This document shows positions 1 to 5,342 of a stretch of DNA of 5,342 bases, one piece after another (position 1 is the stretch's first letter; each line of letters starts with the position of its first letter). The DNA is taken from the NCBI GenBank assembly GCA_046565865.1, contig JBKHXU010000251.1, forward strand, positions 1 through 5,342, in the 5' to 3' direction. Both the position numbers and the translations under genes were made by a program. The DNA is from JBKHXU01 sp046565865. GTDB taxonomy: Bacteria > Pseudomonadota > Gammaproteobacteria > Acidiferrobacterales > Sulfurifustaceae. Below the pieces are notes generated by a model. The model was not told the DNA's origin. It made no database searches and saw only the letters and a program-made list of their open reading frames with translations.

Positions 1-1556
1 ACCTGCCGTTCGTGCGCCACCCGGAATACGACCGGTTCCTGGAAGAGGACTGGTTCTTCGAGGCGCTGACCGAAACCTACCTGCCGCTGCTCGACGTGTT
101 CGAGGGGCTGGCGCGCGACGGCGTGCCATTCCGCGTCACGATGTCGCTGTCGCCGACGCTGTTGTCGATGATGACCGATCCCCTGCTCCAGCAGCGTTAC
201 GTGCGCTACCTCGACGAGCGCCTGGAAGCACTGGCGCACGAGCGCCGCCGCACCCAGGGCAACGACTATTTCCAGCCGGTGGTGAATTTCTACGCCGACC
301 GCTACGGCCACCTGCGGCGGCGGTTCGTGGACCAGGACAAACTCGACGTCACGCGCGCGTTCCGCGCGCTCGCCGACGCCGGTCATCTCGACCTCCTCAC
401 CTGCGGCGCGACCCACGGCTACTTCCCGCTGCTCGCGGTGAACGAAGAAAGCCTGTACGCGCAGCTCTCCATGGCGGTGCGCACGCATCAACGCATTCTG
501 GGCCGGCGGCCGCGCGGCATCTGGCTGCCGGAGTGCGGCTACAAGCCGGGCGTCGACCGCATCCTGCGCGAGTTCGGCATCGAGTATTTCTTTCTCGGCT
601 CGCACGGTTTGCTCAACGCCGACCCGCGACCGAAATACGGCGTGCACCGGCCGATCCGCACGCCCGCCGGCTGCGCCGCCTTCGGGCGCGACTACGAGTC
701 GTCGAAACAGGTGTGGGCCGCGGAGGAAGGCTACCCCGGCGATCCGACGTATCGGGATTTTTACCGCGATGCCGGCTTCGACGTGAACGCGCCGCACATG
801 GAGCCGTTACGCCACGCCGGCATCCGCACCTTCACCGGCCTCAAATACCATCGCATCACCGGCAAGGGCGACTACAAGGAACCGTATCACCCGGGCTGGG
901 CGCGCGAGCGCGCCGCGGAACACGCCGGGCATTTCATGTTCAATCGCCAGTTACAGGTCAATTGGCTGGCGGGCTCGATGGACCGGCCGCCGATCGTGCT
1001 CGCACCGTACGACGCAGAATTATTTGGGCATTGGTGGTTCGAGGGACCGCAATGGATCGACTTTCTGCTGCGCAAGATCGCGTTCGACCAGAGCGACATC
1101 AAGACCATCTTGCCCTCGGAGTACCTCGATCGCTTCGGCGAGCTGCAGCCGGCTGAACCGCCGGAATGCAGTTGGGGCGCGGGCGGTTTTCACGAGGTAT
1201 GGTTGAACGGCACGAACGATTGGATGTATCCGTACCTGCACGACGGCGCCGAGCGCATGAGCGCGCTGGTGCGCCGGTTCCAGCATTGCGACGGCCACCT
1301 GCGCTGGGCGCTGGATCAGGCCGCGCGCGAACTGCTACTGGCGCAGTCGAGCGATTGGGCGTTCATTATGAAAACCGGAACGTCGGTCGACTATGCCACG
1401 CGCCGCTTCAAGACCCACCTGCATCGCTTCGACCGTCTGGCGACGATGGCCGAGCAAATGCAATTCGACGAAGGTTATCTGCGCGCGGTGTCCGAGCGCG
1501 ACAGTTTGTTTCCGGACATGGACTACCGCATTTTCCAGACACGGCCGTATAGCTAG
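1..1556 (+). CDS. GH57-family 1,4-alpha-glucan branching enzyme (5' partial)
   Basis: This cytoplasmic enzyme cuts alpha-1,4-glucan chains and re-attaches them as alpha-1,6 branches, as in glycogen synthesis. The reading frame is open to the left edge: codons before the GTG at 12 read L-P-F, giving the family's LPFVRHPEY motif, so the GTG is an internal Val and roughly 12-15 N-terminal residues are missing. Numbering that Val as 1, visible landmarks are THGY (134-137), the nucleophile motif WLPECGY with Glu174, the acid/base motif APYDAELFGHWW with Asp334, and a C-terminal helical region containing SSDWAFIMKTGTSVDYA (about 446-463), matching the DUF1957-type C-terminal domain. The visible 514 residues plus the missing start fit the usual length near 530. 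Both catalytic residues are present and the frame is intact. The gene converges on yihY. Alpha-amylase or 4-alpha-glucanotransferase members of GH57 are less likely given the C-terminal domain. No symbol is given because glgB normally denotes the unrelated GH13 enzyme. Confidence 0.93.
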   Translation, partial: LPFVRHPEYDRFLEEDWFFEALTETYLPLLDVFEGLARDGVPFRVTMSLSPTLLSMMTDPLLQQRYVRYLDERLEALAHERRRTQGNDYFQPVVNFYADRYGHLRRRFVDQDKLDVTRAFRALADAGHLDLLTCGATHGYFPLLAVNEESLYAQLSMAVRTHQRILGRRPRGIWLPECGYKPGVDRILREFGIEYFFLGSHGLLNADPRPKYGVHRPIRTPAGCAAFGRDYESSKQVWAAEEGYPGDPTYRDFYRDAGFDVNAPHMEPLRHAGIRTFTGLKYHRITGKGDYKEPYHPGWARERAAEHAGHFMFNRQLQVNWLAGSMDRPPIVLAPYDAELFGHWWFEGPQWIDFLLRKIAFDQSDIKTILPSEYLDRFGELQPAEPPECSWGAGGFHEVWLNGTNDWMYPYLHDGAERMSALVRRFQHCDGHLRWALDQAARELLLAQSSDWAFIMKTGTSVDYATRRFKTHLHRFDRLATMAEQMQFDEGYLRAVSERDSLFPDMDYRIFQTRPYS

Positions 1557-1578
1557 ATATCTGGAACCCAACGCACCT

Positions 1579-1704
1579 GTCATTGCGAGCGGAGCGAAGC
1601 AATCTCGCTCCGGTTACCCAAATATCGATCGGGACGGGGTCCCTCGCGTTGCTCGGGATGACCGTTTCACGGTCACTTCGTCGCCTTCGGCTCCTCGCAA
1701 TGAC
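1579..1704. repeat. Mosaic palindromic intergenic repeat between convergent genes
   Basis: The 163-base gap between the branching enzyme stop and the yihY stop is mostly one structured block. Its outer ends are an 11-base perfect inverted repeat (GTCATTGCGAG at 1579-1589, CTCGCAATGAC at 1694-1704). Inside are three hairpins: 1590-1612 (8-bp stem CGGAGCGA/TCGCTCCG, 7-base loop), 1631-1643 (GGGAC/GTCCC, 3-base loop) and 1659-1675 (6-bp stem TGACCG/CGGTCA, 5-base loop). The end motif with its GAGCGAAGCAATC continuation, and the inner TCCCTCGCGTTGCTCGGGATGAC-like stretch (about 1640-1662), resemble short repeats scattered in many bacterial genomes. It encodes no credible protein. No clear target-site duplication is visible, and there is no U-rich tail typical of an intrinsic terminator. 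It may still stabilise or end transcripts from both sides. Confidence 0.72.
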
Positions 1705-1719
1705 GGCACTCGTAACCCG

Positions 1720-2646
1720 TCACGTCGGCAATTTTTTCTTTCCCGGCGCCTTGCCGCTCGCCGCCGCGTGCTCGATCTCGGCGTTGATCTCGCCGCCGAC
1801 GAGCAGGAAAAACCCGGTGAAGTACATCCAGGTGAGCAGAACGATCACCGCCCCAATCGAACCGTAGGTCACGCTGTAGTTCCCGAAGTGATCCACGTAC
1901 CACGCGAACAACAGCGACATGGCGATCCACACGAGCACGGCAATCGCCGAACCGGGCGTGATCCAGCGCCACTCTTGCTCGACGTCGGGCGCAAAGTAAT
2001 AGATCAGCGCGGCGCCGAACATCATCAGAAACACGATGATCGGCCAGCGCAGTATCTCCCACGCGGTGTCGAAGGCCGCGCCTAGACCCACCTTCGTCGC
2101 CAGCAGACTGCCGAGCTCGGAGCCGAAGATGAGCAGCACCATCGACGACAACATCAAAAACGCAAGCCCGATGGTCAGCAACACCGCGATCAGACGTACG
2201 CGCCAAAACGGCCGTCCCTCCTTCACGCCATAGGCGCGGTTGAGGCTGTCGCTAATGGCGGCGATGGCGCTGGCGGCGGTCCACAATGCGAGCAAAATAC
2301 CGAGCGACAACAATCCCCCGCGCGGCTGGGTCACGAGCTCGAGCACATTGCCTTGAACCATCTCGAGCACCGTGGCCGGCAGGAGCTGGCCCAGCAGCGC
2401 CATGATCTGATCCAGCAAGTTTGGGATCGGAATGTATGCCAGCAAAGCCGCCAAAAAGATGAAGAACGGGAACAGCGAGAACAAGAAGTAATACGCCAAT
2501 TGCGCGGCGTAGCCCCACACGTCGTCTTCGTTGATCTCCTTCCATACACGCTTGGCGAGCGTCGAAACCGGCAACCCGCCGAGCGTCCACACCTCATACA
2601 ACTGCTGGCGCAACGACATGGGTGGGCGTATCCGTTCCGACCGCAT
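1720..2646 (-). CDS. YihY/BrkB (UPF0761) family inner-membrane protein
   Basis: This is a 308-residue polytopic inner-membrane protein of the YihY/virulence factor BrkB family, whose molecular role is not settled. Six hydrophobic segments can be seen at about residues 50-72, 112-132, 152-175, 200-220, 230-250 and 262-285. The family-typical block YGSIGAVIVLLTW followed by the glycine-rich VGGEINAEIE lies at 261-291, and AYYFLFSLFPFF is at 51-62. A short basic tail (GKKK) ends the protein. The start at 2646 is preferred over Met10 because a GGAGG sequence (2656-2660) lies nine bases upstream, inside the preceding gene; Met10 has no such site. The ATG shares one base with the stop of the DUF748 gene (TAATG), so translation is probably coupled and both genes sit on one transcript. 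The old name 'ribonuclease BN' for this family is a misattribution. Confidence 0.9.
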   Translation of the reverse strand: MRSERIRPPMSLRQQLYEVWTLGGLPVSTLAKRVWKEINEDDVWGYAAQLAYYFLFSLFPFFIFLAALLAYIPIPNLLDQIMALLGQLLPATVLEMVQGNVLELVTQPRGGLLSLGILLALWTAASAIAAISDSLNRAYGVKEGRPFWRVRLIAVLLTIGLAFLMLSSMVLLIFGSELGSLLATKVGLGAAFDTAWEILRWPIIVFLMMFGAALIYYFAPDVEQEWRWITPGSAIAVLVWIAMSLLFAWYVDHFGNYSVTYGSIGAVIVLLTWMYFTGFFLLVGGEINAEIEHAAASGKAPGKKKLPT

Positions 2647-3893
2647 TAGCGTTTGCCTCCGAGGGCCTCGCGCTCTTCGCGCGTCTTGTGTTCTTCTTGG
2701 CGCTGCTGCCGTTGTGATTTCGCGTCGTTGGCGCGCTTGATGCCCACCTCCTCCGGCGACACCGAACCGTCGAGGCCCGGCGGCAACGCCTCGAATGCGT
2801 TGCGCATGAACTCGGTCACCGCTTCCCAGATACTGATCTTCGGGTCCTTGAACGTGCCGGAAAACTCGATCTTGGTCGCGAGCTGTTCCTTCGGTTTGTT
2901 TTCGAAGATGCCGGCCATGATCTTTACGAAGAACGCCTTGATCGTTTCGCCGAACGTTTTGTCGCGTTTGATCTTGAGCACGTCCAGATCCTTGACCACC
3001 GGTTTGACGTAGCCCTTGAACCGGCCGTCCTTGGCGCTCGATTCCGCCGCCAACGACAAACGCCCGTCGCGTGCGACCACCGCGAGGTAATACCGCAGAT
3101 AGTTGTTGATTTCGGGTAGATGCAAATGCTTCAACTCCAACGCCATGTCGTATGTCGGATGCGGCGCGAACGGATCGAGCTTCATCTCGACCCGCAAGTC
3201 GCCGCTCTTCATGGCGCGCGCATCGGCGCTCAACGTCGCCACCAGCGTATCGGAGATGCGCGTACTATTGGTCAGATTGCGCGCGACGAGATTGATTTGA
3301 TCCAGGTAAATGTCGACATCCGGCTCGGCGGCGTAGTTGCGAAAGTGCAGCTCGCCGTCGACAACCGCGAAGCGGTTGATCTGCAGCGGCGACAGCCGGC
3401 GAAACCGCTCGATGAAGTCGTCGCTCGCGCGCGTCTGCTCCTTGCGCGCGGGCCCGGCATAGAGATTCAGCGTCGGCCGATACAACTCGACCTGCCCTAC
3501 CACCGCGCCGCGTAAAAGTTCGCGCCATTCCACCGACAAGTCGATTGTTTCGGCATACAAGAACGGTGAACGCTTAACCTTGCCGGTCTTGGGCGCGACG
3601 TCAACCTTGGTGATAGCGACGCGATGAATGGTGTAGGCACCGCGCCATAGATGTATGTCGACGTCGACAATCCGGCCCTCGTACCCGGGAATACTGTTGA
3701 GCACGCGGTTGGCATAATGCGTCACCATCGCCGGCAGCGCGGCCCGAATGGCGATCGCAAGCGCCACGAGCACGACCAGTGCCAAAAACCAACCGCGATG
3801 GAGGAATGCCGGAAACCGTTGCAGGCGCGCCGGATGTCCCTTCCGCCACCGCCGCATTACCGCCAGCGGAGCCGCCATAAAGCATTCTGGCAC
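2646..3893 (-). CDS. DUF748-domain (AsmA-like) membrane-anchored protein
   Basis: This protein of up to 415 residues resembles DUF748/AsmA-family envelope proteins; its specific function is unknown. A basic N-terminus is followed by one hydrophobic segment (about 34-56), which looks like an uncleaved anchor putting the rest in the periplasm. The body has the family pattern: a GYEGRIVDVDIHLWRGAY region (70-87), repeated beta-rich stretches including QINRFAVVDGELHF (171-184), and GRLSLAAESSAKDGRFKGYVKP (277-298). The last 35 residues are highly charged (RQQRQEEHKTREERE). The start is uncertain: GTG at 3893, ATG at 3878 and ATG at 3857 are all in frame, none has a good Shine-Dalgarno sequence, and the ATG at 3857 begins a typical short basic leader (MRRWRK). 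The frame upstream is open back to the glucokinase stop but contains no other ATG, GTG or TTG. It lies 90 bases after glucokinase and overlaps yihY by one base. Confidence 0.82.
   Translation of the reverse strand: MPECFMAAPLAVMRRWRKGHPARLQRFPAFLHRGWFLALVVLVALAIAIRAALPAMVTHYANRVLNSIPGYEGRIVDVDIHLWRGAYTIHRVAITKVDVAPKTGKVKRSPFLYAETIDLSVEWRELLRGAVVGQVELYRPTLNLYAGPARKEQTRASDDFIERFRRLSPLQINRFAVVDGELHFRNYAAEPDVDIYLDQINLVARNLTNSTRISDTLVATLSADARAMKSGDLRVEMKLDPFAPHPTYDMALELKHLHLPEINNYLRYYLAVVARDGRLSLAAESSAKDGRFKGYVKPVVKDLDVLKIKRDKTFGETIKAFFVKIMAGIFENKPKEQLATKIEFSGTFKDPKISIWEAVTEFMRNAFEALPPGLDGSVSPEEVGIKRANDAKSQRQQRQEEHKTREEREALGGKR
2656..2660 (-). promoter_or_regulatory. Shine-Dalgarno site for yihY
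   Basis: The minus strand reads GGAGG here, nine bases before the ATG at 2646. It lies within the last codons of the DUF748 gene and decides the yihY start in favour of the overlapping TAATG junction. Confidence 0.75.
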
Positions 3894-3960
3894 CCGGGCA
3901 CACCGCGTAACAACGCGGGACTTTACGGATAACCCAATGCGCGCTCCGCCTCGCGTCGCC

Positions 3961-3984
3961 GCGCGCTCGGCGAAAGAGTCGCGC
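3961..3984 (-). other. Hairpin at the glucokinase stop codon
   Basis: The two arms GCGCG-CTC (3961-3968) and GAG-T-CGCGC (3976-3984) form an eight-pair stem with a single bulged base and a seven-base loop. It begins on the last base of the glucokinase stop codon. No U-run follows on the minus strand, so it is not a standard intrinsic terminator. It could protect the glk message 3' end or reduce expression of the downstream genes. Such stems also arise by chance in GC-rich DNA. Confidence 0.35.
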
Positions 3985-4976
3985 TATGCCCCACGCGCCA
4001 AGCGGCGGGCGACGAGCATCGCGCCCAACAACCCTACCCGGGGATTGGTGATCACGCGCACCGGCATCTCCGCCAGCAGCGCGCCCATGCGACCCTTGTC
4101 GCGAAACGCCCGCATGAACTCACCGTTGGTCAGCGCCGGCAGGATCTTCGGGGCAATGCCGCCGCCGATGTACACGCCGCCACGCGCCAACACGCCTAAC
4201 GCGACATTCCCCGCCTGCGCGCCGTAGATGCGCACGAACAGCGCCAACGTTTGCACCGCGATCGGATCGGTGCCCGCGAGCGCTGCTTCGGTGATCGCCG
4301 CGGCAGGATCGACCGCCGAGGCCGTGGCGACGGGACACCCGGCGCGGTCGCATAAAAAGGAGTAGACATTGACGATTCCGGGTCCGGACAAAACGCGCTC
4401 ATACGACACGCGCCCGAACCGCGCCGCGAGATGCGTCAACAGCTCCTGCTGCAGCGCGTCGGTCGGCGCGAAATCCACGTGCCCGCCCTCGGTCGCGATC
4501 GCCTCGTAATGGCTACCGTGCCAGAACAAAATGCCCTGTCCGAGGCCAGTGCCGGCGCCGAGCACCACCCGCGGCGCACGCGGTTGTTCGCGGCCGGCTT
4601 GCAACGCTACCACGTCGGTGCCGCTCAGCCCCTCTATTCCATATCCCAGCGCCTGGAAATCGTTGATCAACTGCACGCGTGGCGTACCCAGCAGCCGCGC
4701 GATCGCATCGCGTTCGATAACCCACGGCAGGTTGGTCACCTTCGCCGACTGCCGCTCCCCGTCCGACACGATGGGACCGGCGACGCCGAAACAGGCCGCG
4801 TCGATGGCGGACTCTATGTGCGCGGCGTCCAGACACGCGACGACGATCGACGCCAACCCATCGTAAGCCGCGCTCTCCGCCCGCGTCTCGGCGACGACAC
4901 GCAGCGCGTCGCCCTCGATCTCGGCGACCTGCAACAACACCTTGGTACCGCCTACATCACCGGCCAACACGCGCAT
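3984..4976 (-). CDS. glk: Glucokinase (proteobacterial Glk type)
   Basis: This cytoplasmic enzyme phosphorylates glucose with ATP to give glucose-6-phosphate. The 330-residue length is close to the 321 of E. coli Glk. Family motifs occur in order: phosphate-binding GDVGGTK (6-12), VAGPI (65-69), NLPWVI (82-87), LINDFQALGYG (103-113) with the presumed catalytic base Asp106, the nucleotide-binding GAGTGLG (140-146), the sugar-binding EGGHVDFAP (163-171), ERVLSGPGIVNVY (193-205, with Glu193) and GGVYIGGGIAPKIL (266-279). No key residue is missing. The ATG at 4976 is supported by AAGGA nine bases upstream and by the usual start of the family only five residues before GDVGGTK. It is the first gene of a probable minus-strand cluster with DUF748 and yihY, and is divergent from tRNA-Leu. 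The EGGHVDFAP form points to the Glk (PF02685) branch rather than ROK-family kinases. Confidence 0.95.
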   Translation of the reverse strand: MRVLAGDVGGTKVLLQVAEIEGDALRVVAETRAESAAYDGLASIVVACLDAAHIESAIDAACFGVAGPIVSDGERQSAKVTNLPWVIERDAIARLLGTPRVQLINDFQALGYGIEGLSGTDVVALQAGREQPRAPRVVLGAGTGLGQGILFWHGSHYEAIATEGGHVDFAPTDALQQELLTHLAARFGRVSYERVLSGPGIVNVYSFLCDRAGCPVATASAVDPAAAITEAALAGTDPIAVQTLALFVRIYGAQAGNVALGVLARGGVYIGGGIAPKILPALTNGEFMRAFRDKGRMGALLAEMPVRVITNPRVGLLGAMLVARRLARGA

Positions 4977-4985
4977 GCGACGTCA

Positions 4986-4990
4986 TCCTT
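4986..4990 (-). promoter_or_regulatory. Shine-Dalgarno site for glk
   Basis: The minus strand reads AAGGA here, nine bases before the ATG at 4976. It supports that start codon. Confidence 0.7.
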
Positions 4991-5005
4991 GCTTGCGTAA
5001 ACGCT

Positions 5006-5035
5006 TTGGTATGATGTGCCGGGCGTTGTTATACT
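5006..5035 (+). promoter_or_regulatory. Candidate sigma70 promoter for tRNA-Leu (proximal)
   Basis: TTGGTA (5006-5011, four of six bases of the -35 consensus) and TATACT (5030-5035, five of six of the -10 consensus) are separated by 18 bases. Transcription would begin near 5042, leaving a leader of only about four bases before the tRNA at 5046. The -10 box lies within GTTATAC, whose complement also reads TATAAC on the minus strand, but no -35 match stands at the right distance for a glk promoter there. Confidence 0.45.
5007..5015 (+). promoter_or_regulatory. Candidate extended -10 promoter for tRNA-Leu (distal)
   Basis: TGGTATGAT (5007-5015) fits the extended -10 pattern TGnTATAAT with one mismatch. 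It is followed by a GC-rich stretch (GTGCCGGGCG), as in discriminators of stringently controlled stable-RNA promoters. The nearest -35-like TTGCTT (4989-4994) has only a 15-base spacer. Transcription from here would start near 5022. It overlaps the -35 of the proximal candidate, so the two may be alternatives. Confidence 0.35.
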
Positions 5036-5045
5036 TGCAACCCAT

Positions 5046-5132
5046 GCCGGGGTGGCGGAACTGGTAGACGCGCTGGACTCAAAATCCAGTGGTGGTGACA
5101 CCGTGTCGGTTCGACTCCGACCCTCGGTACCA
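5046..5132 (+). tRNA. tRNA-Leu (anticodon CAA)
   Basis: This is a complete 87-base class II tRNA that decodes UUG. The acceptor stem pairs GCCGGGG (5046-5052) with CCTCGGT (5122-5128), using G-U pairs at positions 1-72 and 5-68; the 1-72 wobble also occurs in E. coli leucine tRNAs. The anticodon stem CTGGA/TCCAG (5073-5077, 5085-5089) holds the loop CTCAAAA with anticodon CAA at 5080-5082. A long variable arm (GGTG/CACC, 5091-5094 with 5099-5102) identifies the leucine/serine class. The T arm is GTCGG-TTCGACT-CCGAC (5105-5121). The discriminator A and CCA (5129-5132) are encoded in the DNA. It stands alone, not in a visible tRNA cluster. Confidence 0.97.
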
Positions 5133-5154
5133 ATTTGCAACGCGCACGAAGCTA

Positions 5155-5166
5155 CGCCGCGCGGCG
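5155..5166. other. GC palindrome between tRNA-Leu and panD
   Basis: CGCCGCGCGGCG is a perfect 12-base palindrome in the 68-base gap between the convergent tRNA-Leu and panD. More complementary GC blocks follow (GAGCCGGCGG). No T-run follows on either strand, so any terminator role is only a guess from its position. Confidence 0.3.
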
Positions 5167-5200
5167 AGCCGGCGGACATATTTCGTAAGACGGTAGGAAA

Positions 5201-5342
5201 CTACGCGACCTGAATCGGGATCGCGTTGCGCGTGTGGGTGATACGGTTCTGCGCGTCGACGTACACGAGGCGCGGCTTGAAGCTCGCCAATTCCTTTTCC
5301 TCGTAATCCGCATAGGCGCAGATGATGACGATGTCGCCCGGC
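5201..5342 (-). CDS. panD: Aspartate 1-decarboxylase, C-terminal end (partial)
   Basis: PanD converts L-aspartate to beta-alanine, the precursor of the pantothenate moiety of coenzyme A. It is a small cytoplasmic enzyme that self-cleaves to form a pyruvoyl cofactor. Only the last 46 codons are here, read from the right edge to a TAG at 5201-5203. The visible residues start PGDIVIICAYADYEEKEL, continue with KPRLVYVDAQNRI, and end in AIPIQVA. The GD-V-I-I strand and the terminal IP-QVA are family hallmarks; E. coli PanD ends AIPVQVA. The self-cleavage Gly-Ser site and the N-terminal two thirds lie outside the window, so activity cannot be judged. The gene converges on tRNA-Leu across a 68-base gap. 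Confidence 0.9.
   Translation of the reverse strand, partial: PGDIVIICAYADYEEKELASFKPRLVYVDAQNRITHTRNAIPIQVA

Noticed and set aside
533..1156. A 207-residue plus-strand frame inside the branching enzyme gene
   Set aside because: It is an out-of-frame Arg-rich shadow with no recognisable motif, inside a clearly conserved gene.
1557..1719. A classic intrinsic terminator or CRISPR-like repeat in the convergent gap
   Set aside because: The hairpins lack a following T-run, and the repeats are inverted and single-copy here rather than regularly spaced direct repeats.
1731..1743. An A-rich run (AAAGAAAAAA on the minus strand) near the yihY 3' end as a possible frameshift site
   Set aside because: It encodes the normal Lys-Lys-Lys tail three codons before the stop; the phase does not fit a classic slippery heptamer and no supporting function is apparent.
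1673..2206. A 177-residue minus-strand frame overlapping yihY
   Set aside because: It is an out-of-frame shadow of yihY that runs into the intergenic repeat and has an Arg/Asp-rich composition without motifs.
4431..5000. A 189-residue plus-strand open frame opposite glk
   Set aside because: It is antisense to a glucokinase with all motifs intact, and its Arg/His/Gln-rich composition is typical of GC-rich shadow frames.
4952..5179. A minus-strand open frame across the tRNA with a GRSRTDTVSPPLDFESSAS-type peptide
   Set aside because: It is the antisense translation of the same tRNA, a common mis-annotation.
5016..5213. A plus-strand open frame across the tRNA giving a GVAELVDALDSKSSGG-type peptide
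   Set aside because: This is the familiar false translation of a tRNA-Leu gene; the sequence folds as a complete tRNA.

Overview
This window looks like ordinary chromosomal backbone of a GC-rich proteobacterium, most likely gamma- or betaproteobacterial. The inference rests on the high-GC codon use, a proteobacterial-type glucokinase, DUF748 (AsmA-like) and YihY/BrkB envelope genes, and a tRNA-Leu with its 3' CCA encoded in the DNA. The exact lineage cannot be read from the sequence.

Layout from left to right. Positions 1-1556 (+) hold nearly all of a GH57-family 1,4-alpha-glucan branching enzyme, cut at its N-terminus by the window edge. Positions 1557-1719 are a convergent intergenic space filled by a mosaic of dispersed-repeat-like palindromes. 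Positions 4976 down to 1720 (-) carry a likely three-gene cluster in the order glucokinase (glk), DUF748/AsmA-like membrane-anchored protein, YihY/BrkB-family inner-membrane protein. The last two overlap by one base (TAATG). Positions 4977-5045 are a short divergent region with promoter-like elements for the following tRNA. Positions 5046-5132 (+) are tRNA-Leu(CAA). Positions 5201-5342 (-) are the C-terminal end of aspartate 1-decarboxylase (panD), which runs off the right edge.

Functionally, the branching enzyme (alpha-1,6 branch formation in glycogen-like glucan) and glucokinase (glucose to glucose-6-phosphate) are both glucose/glucan enzymes, but they lie on opposite strands and cannot share a transcript. 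The DUF748 and YihY proteins are envelope proteins of unclear role that appear translationally coupled. PanD makes beta-alanine for pantothenate and coenzyme A.

I found no evidence of a new defence, mobile or biosynthetic system. The points most worth a second look are the mosaic repeat at 1579-1704, the glk-DUF748-yihY arrangement with its unclear DUF748 start, and the two overlapping promoter candidates before the tRNA.
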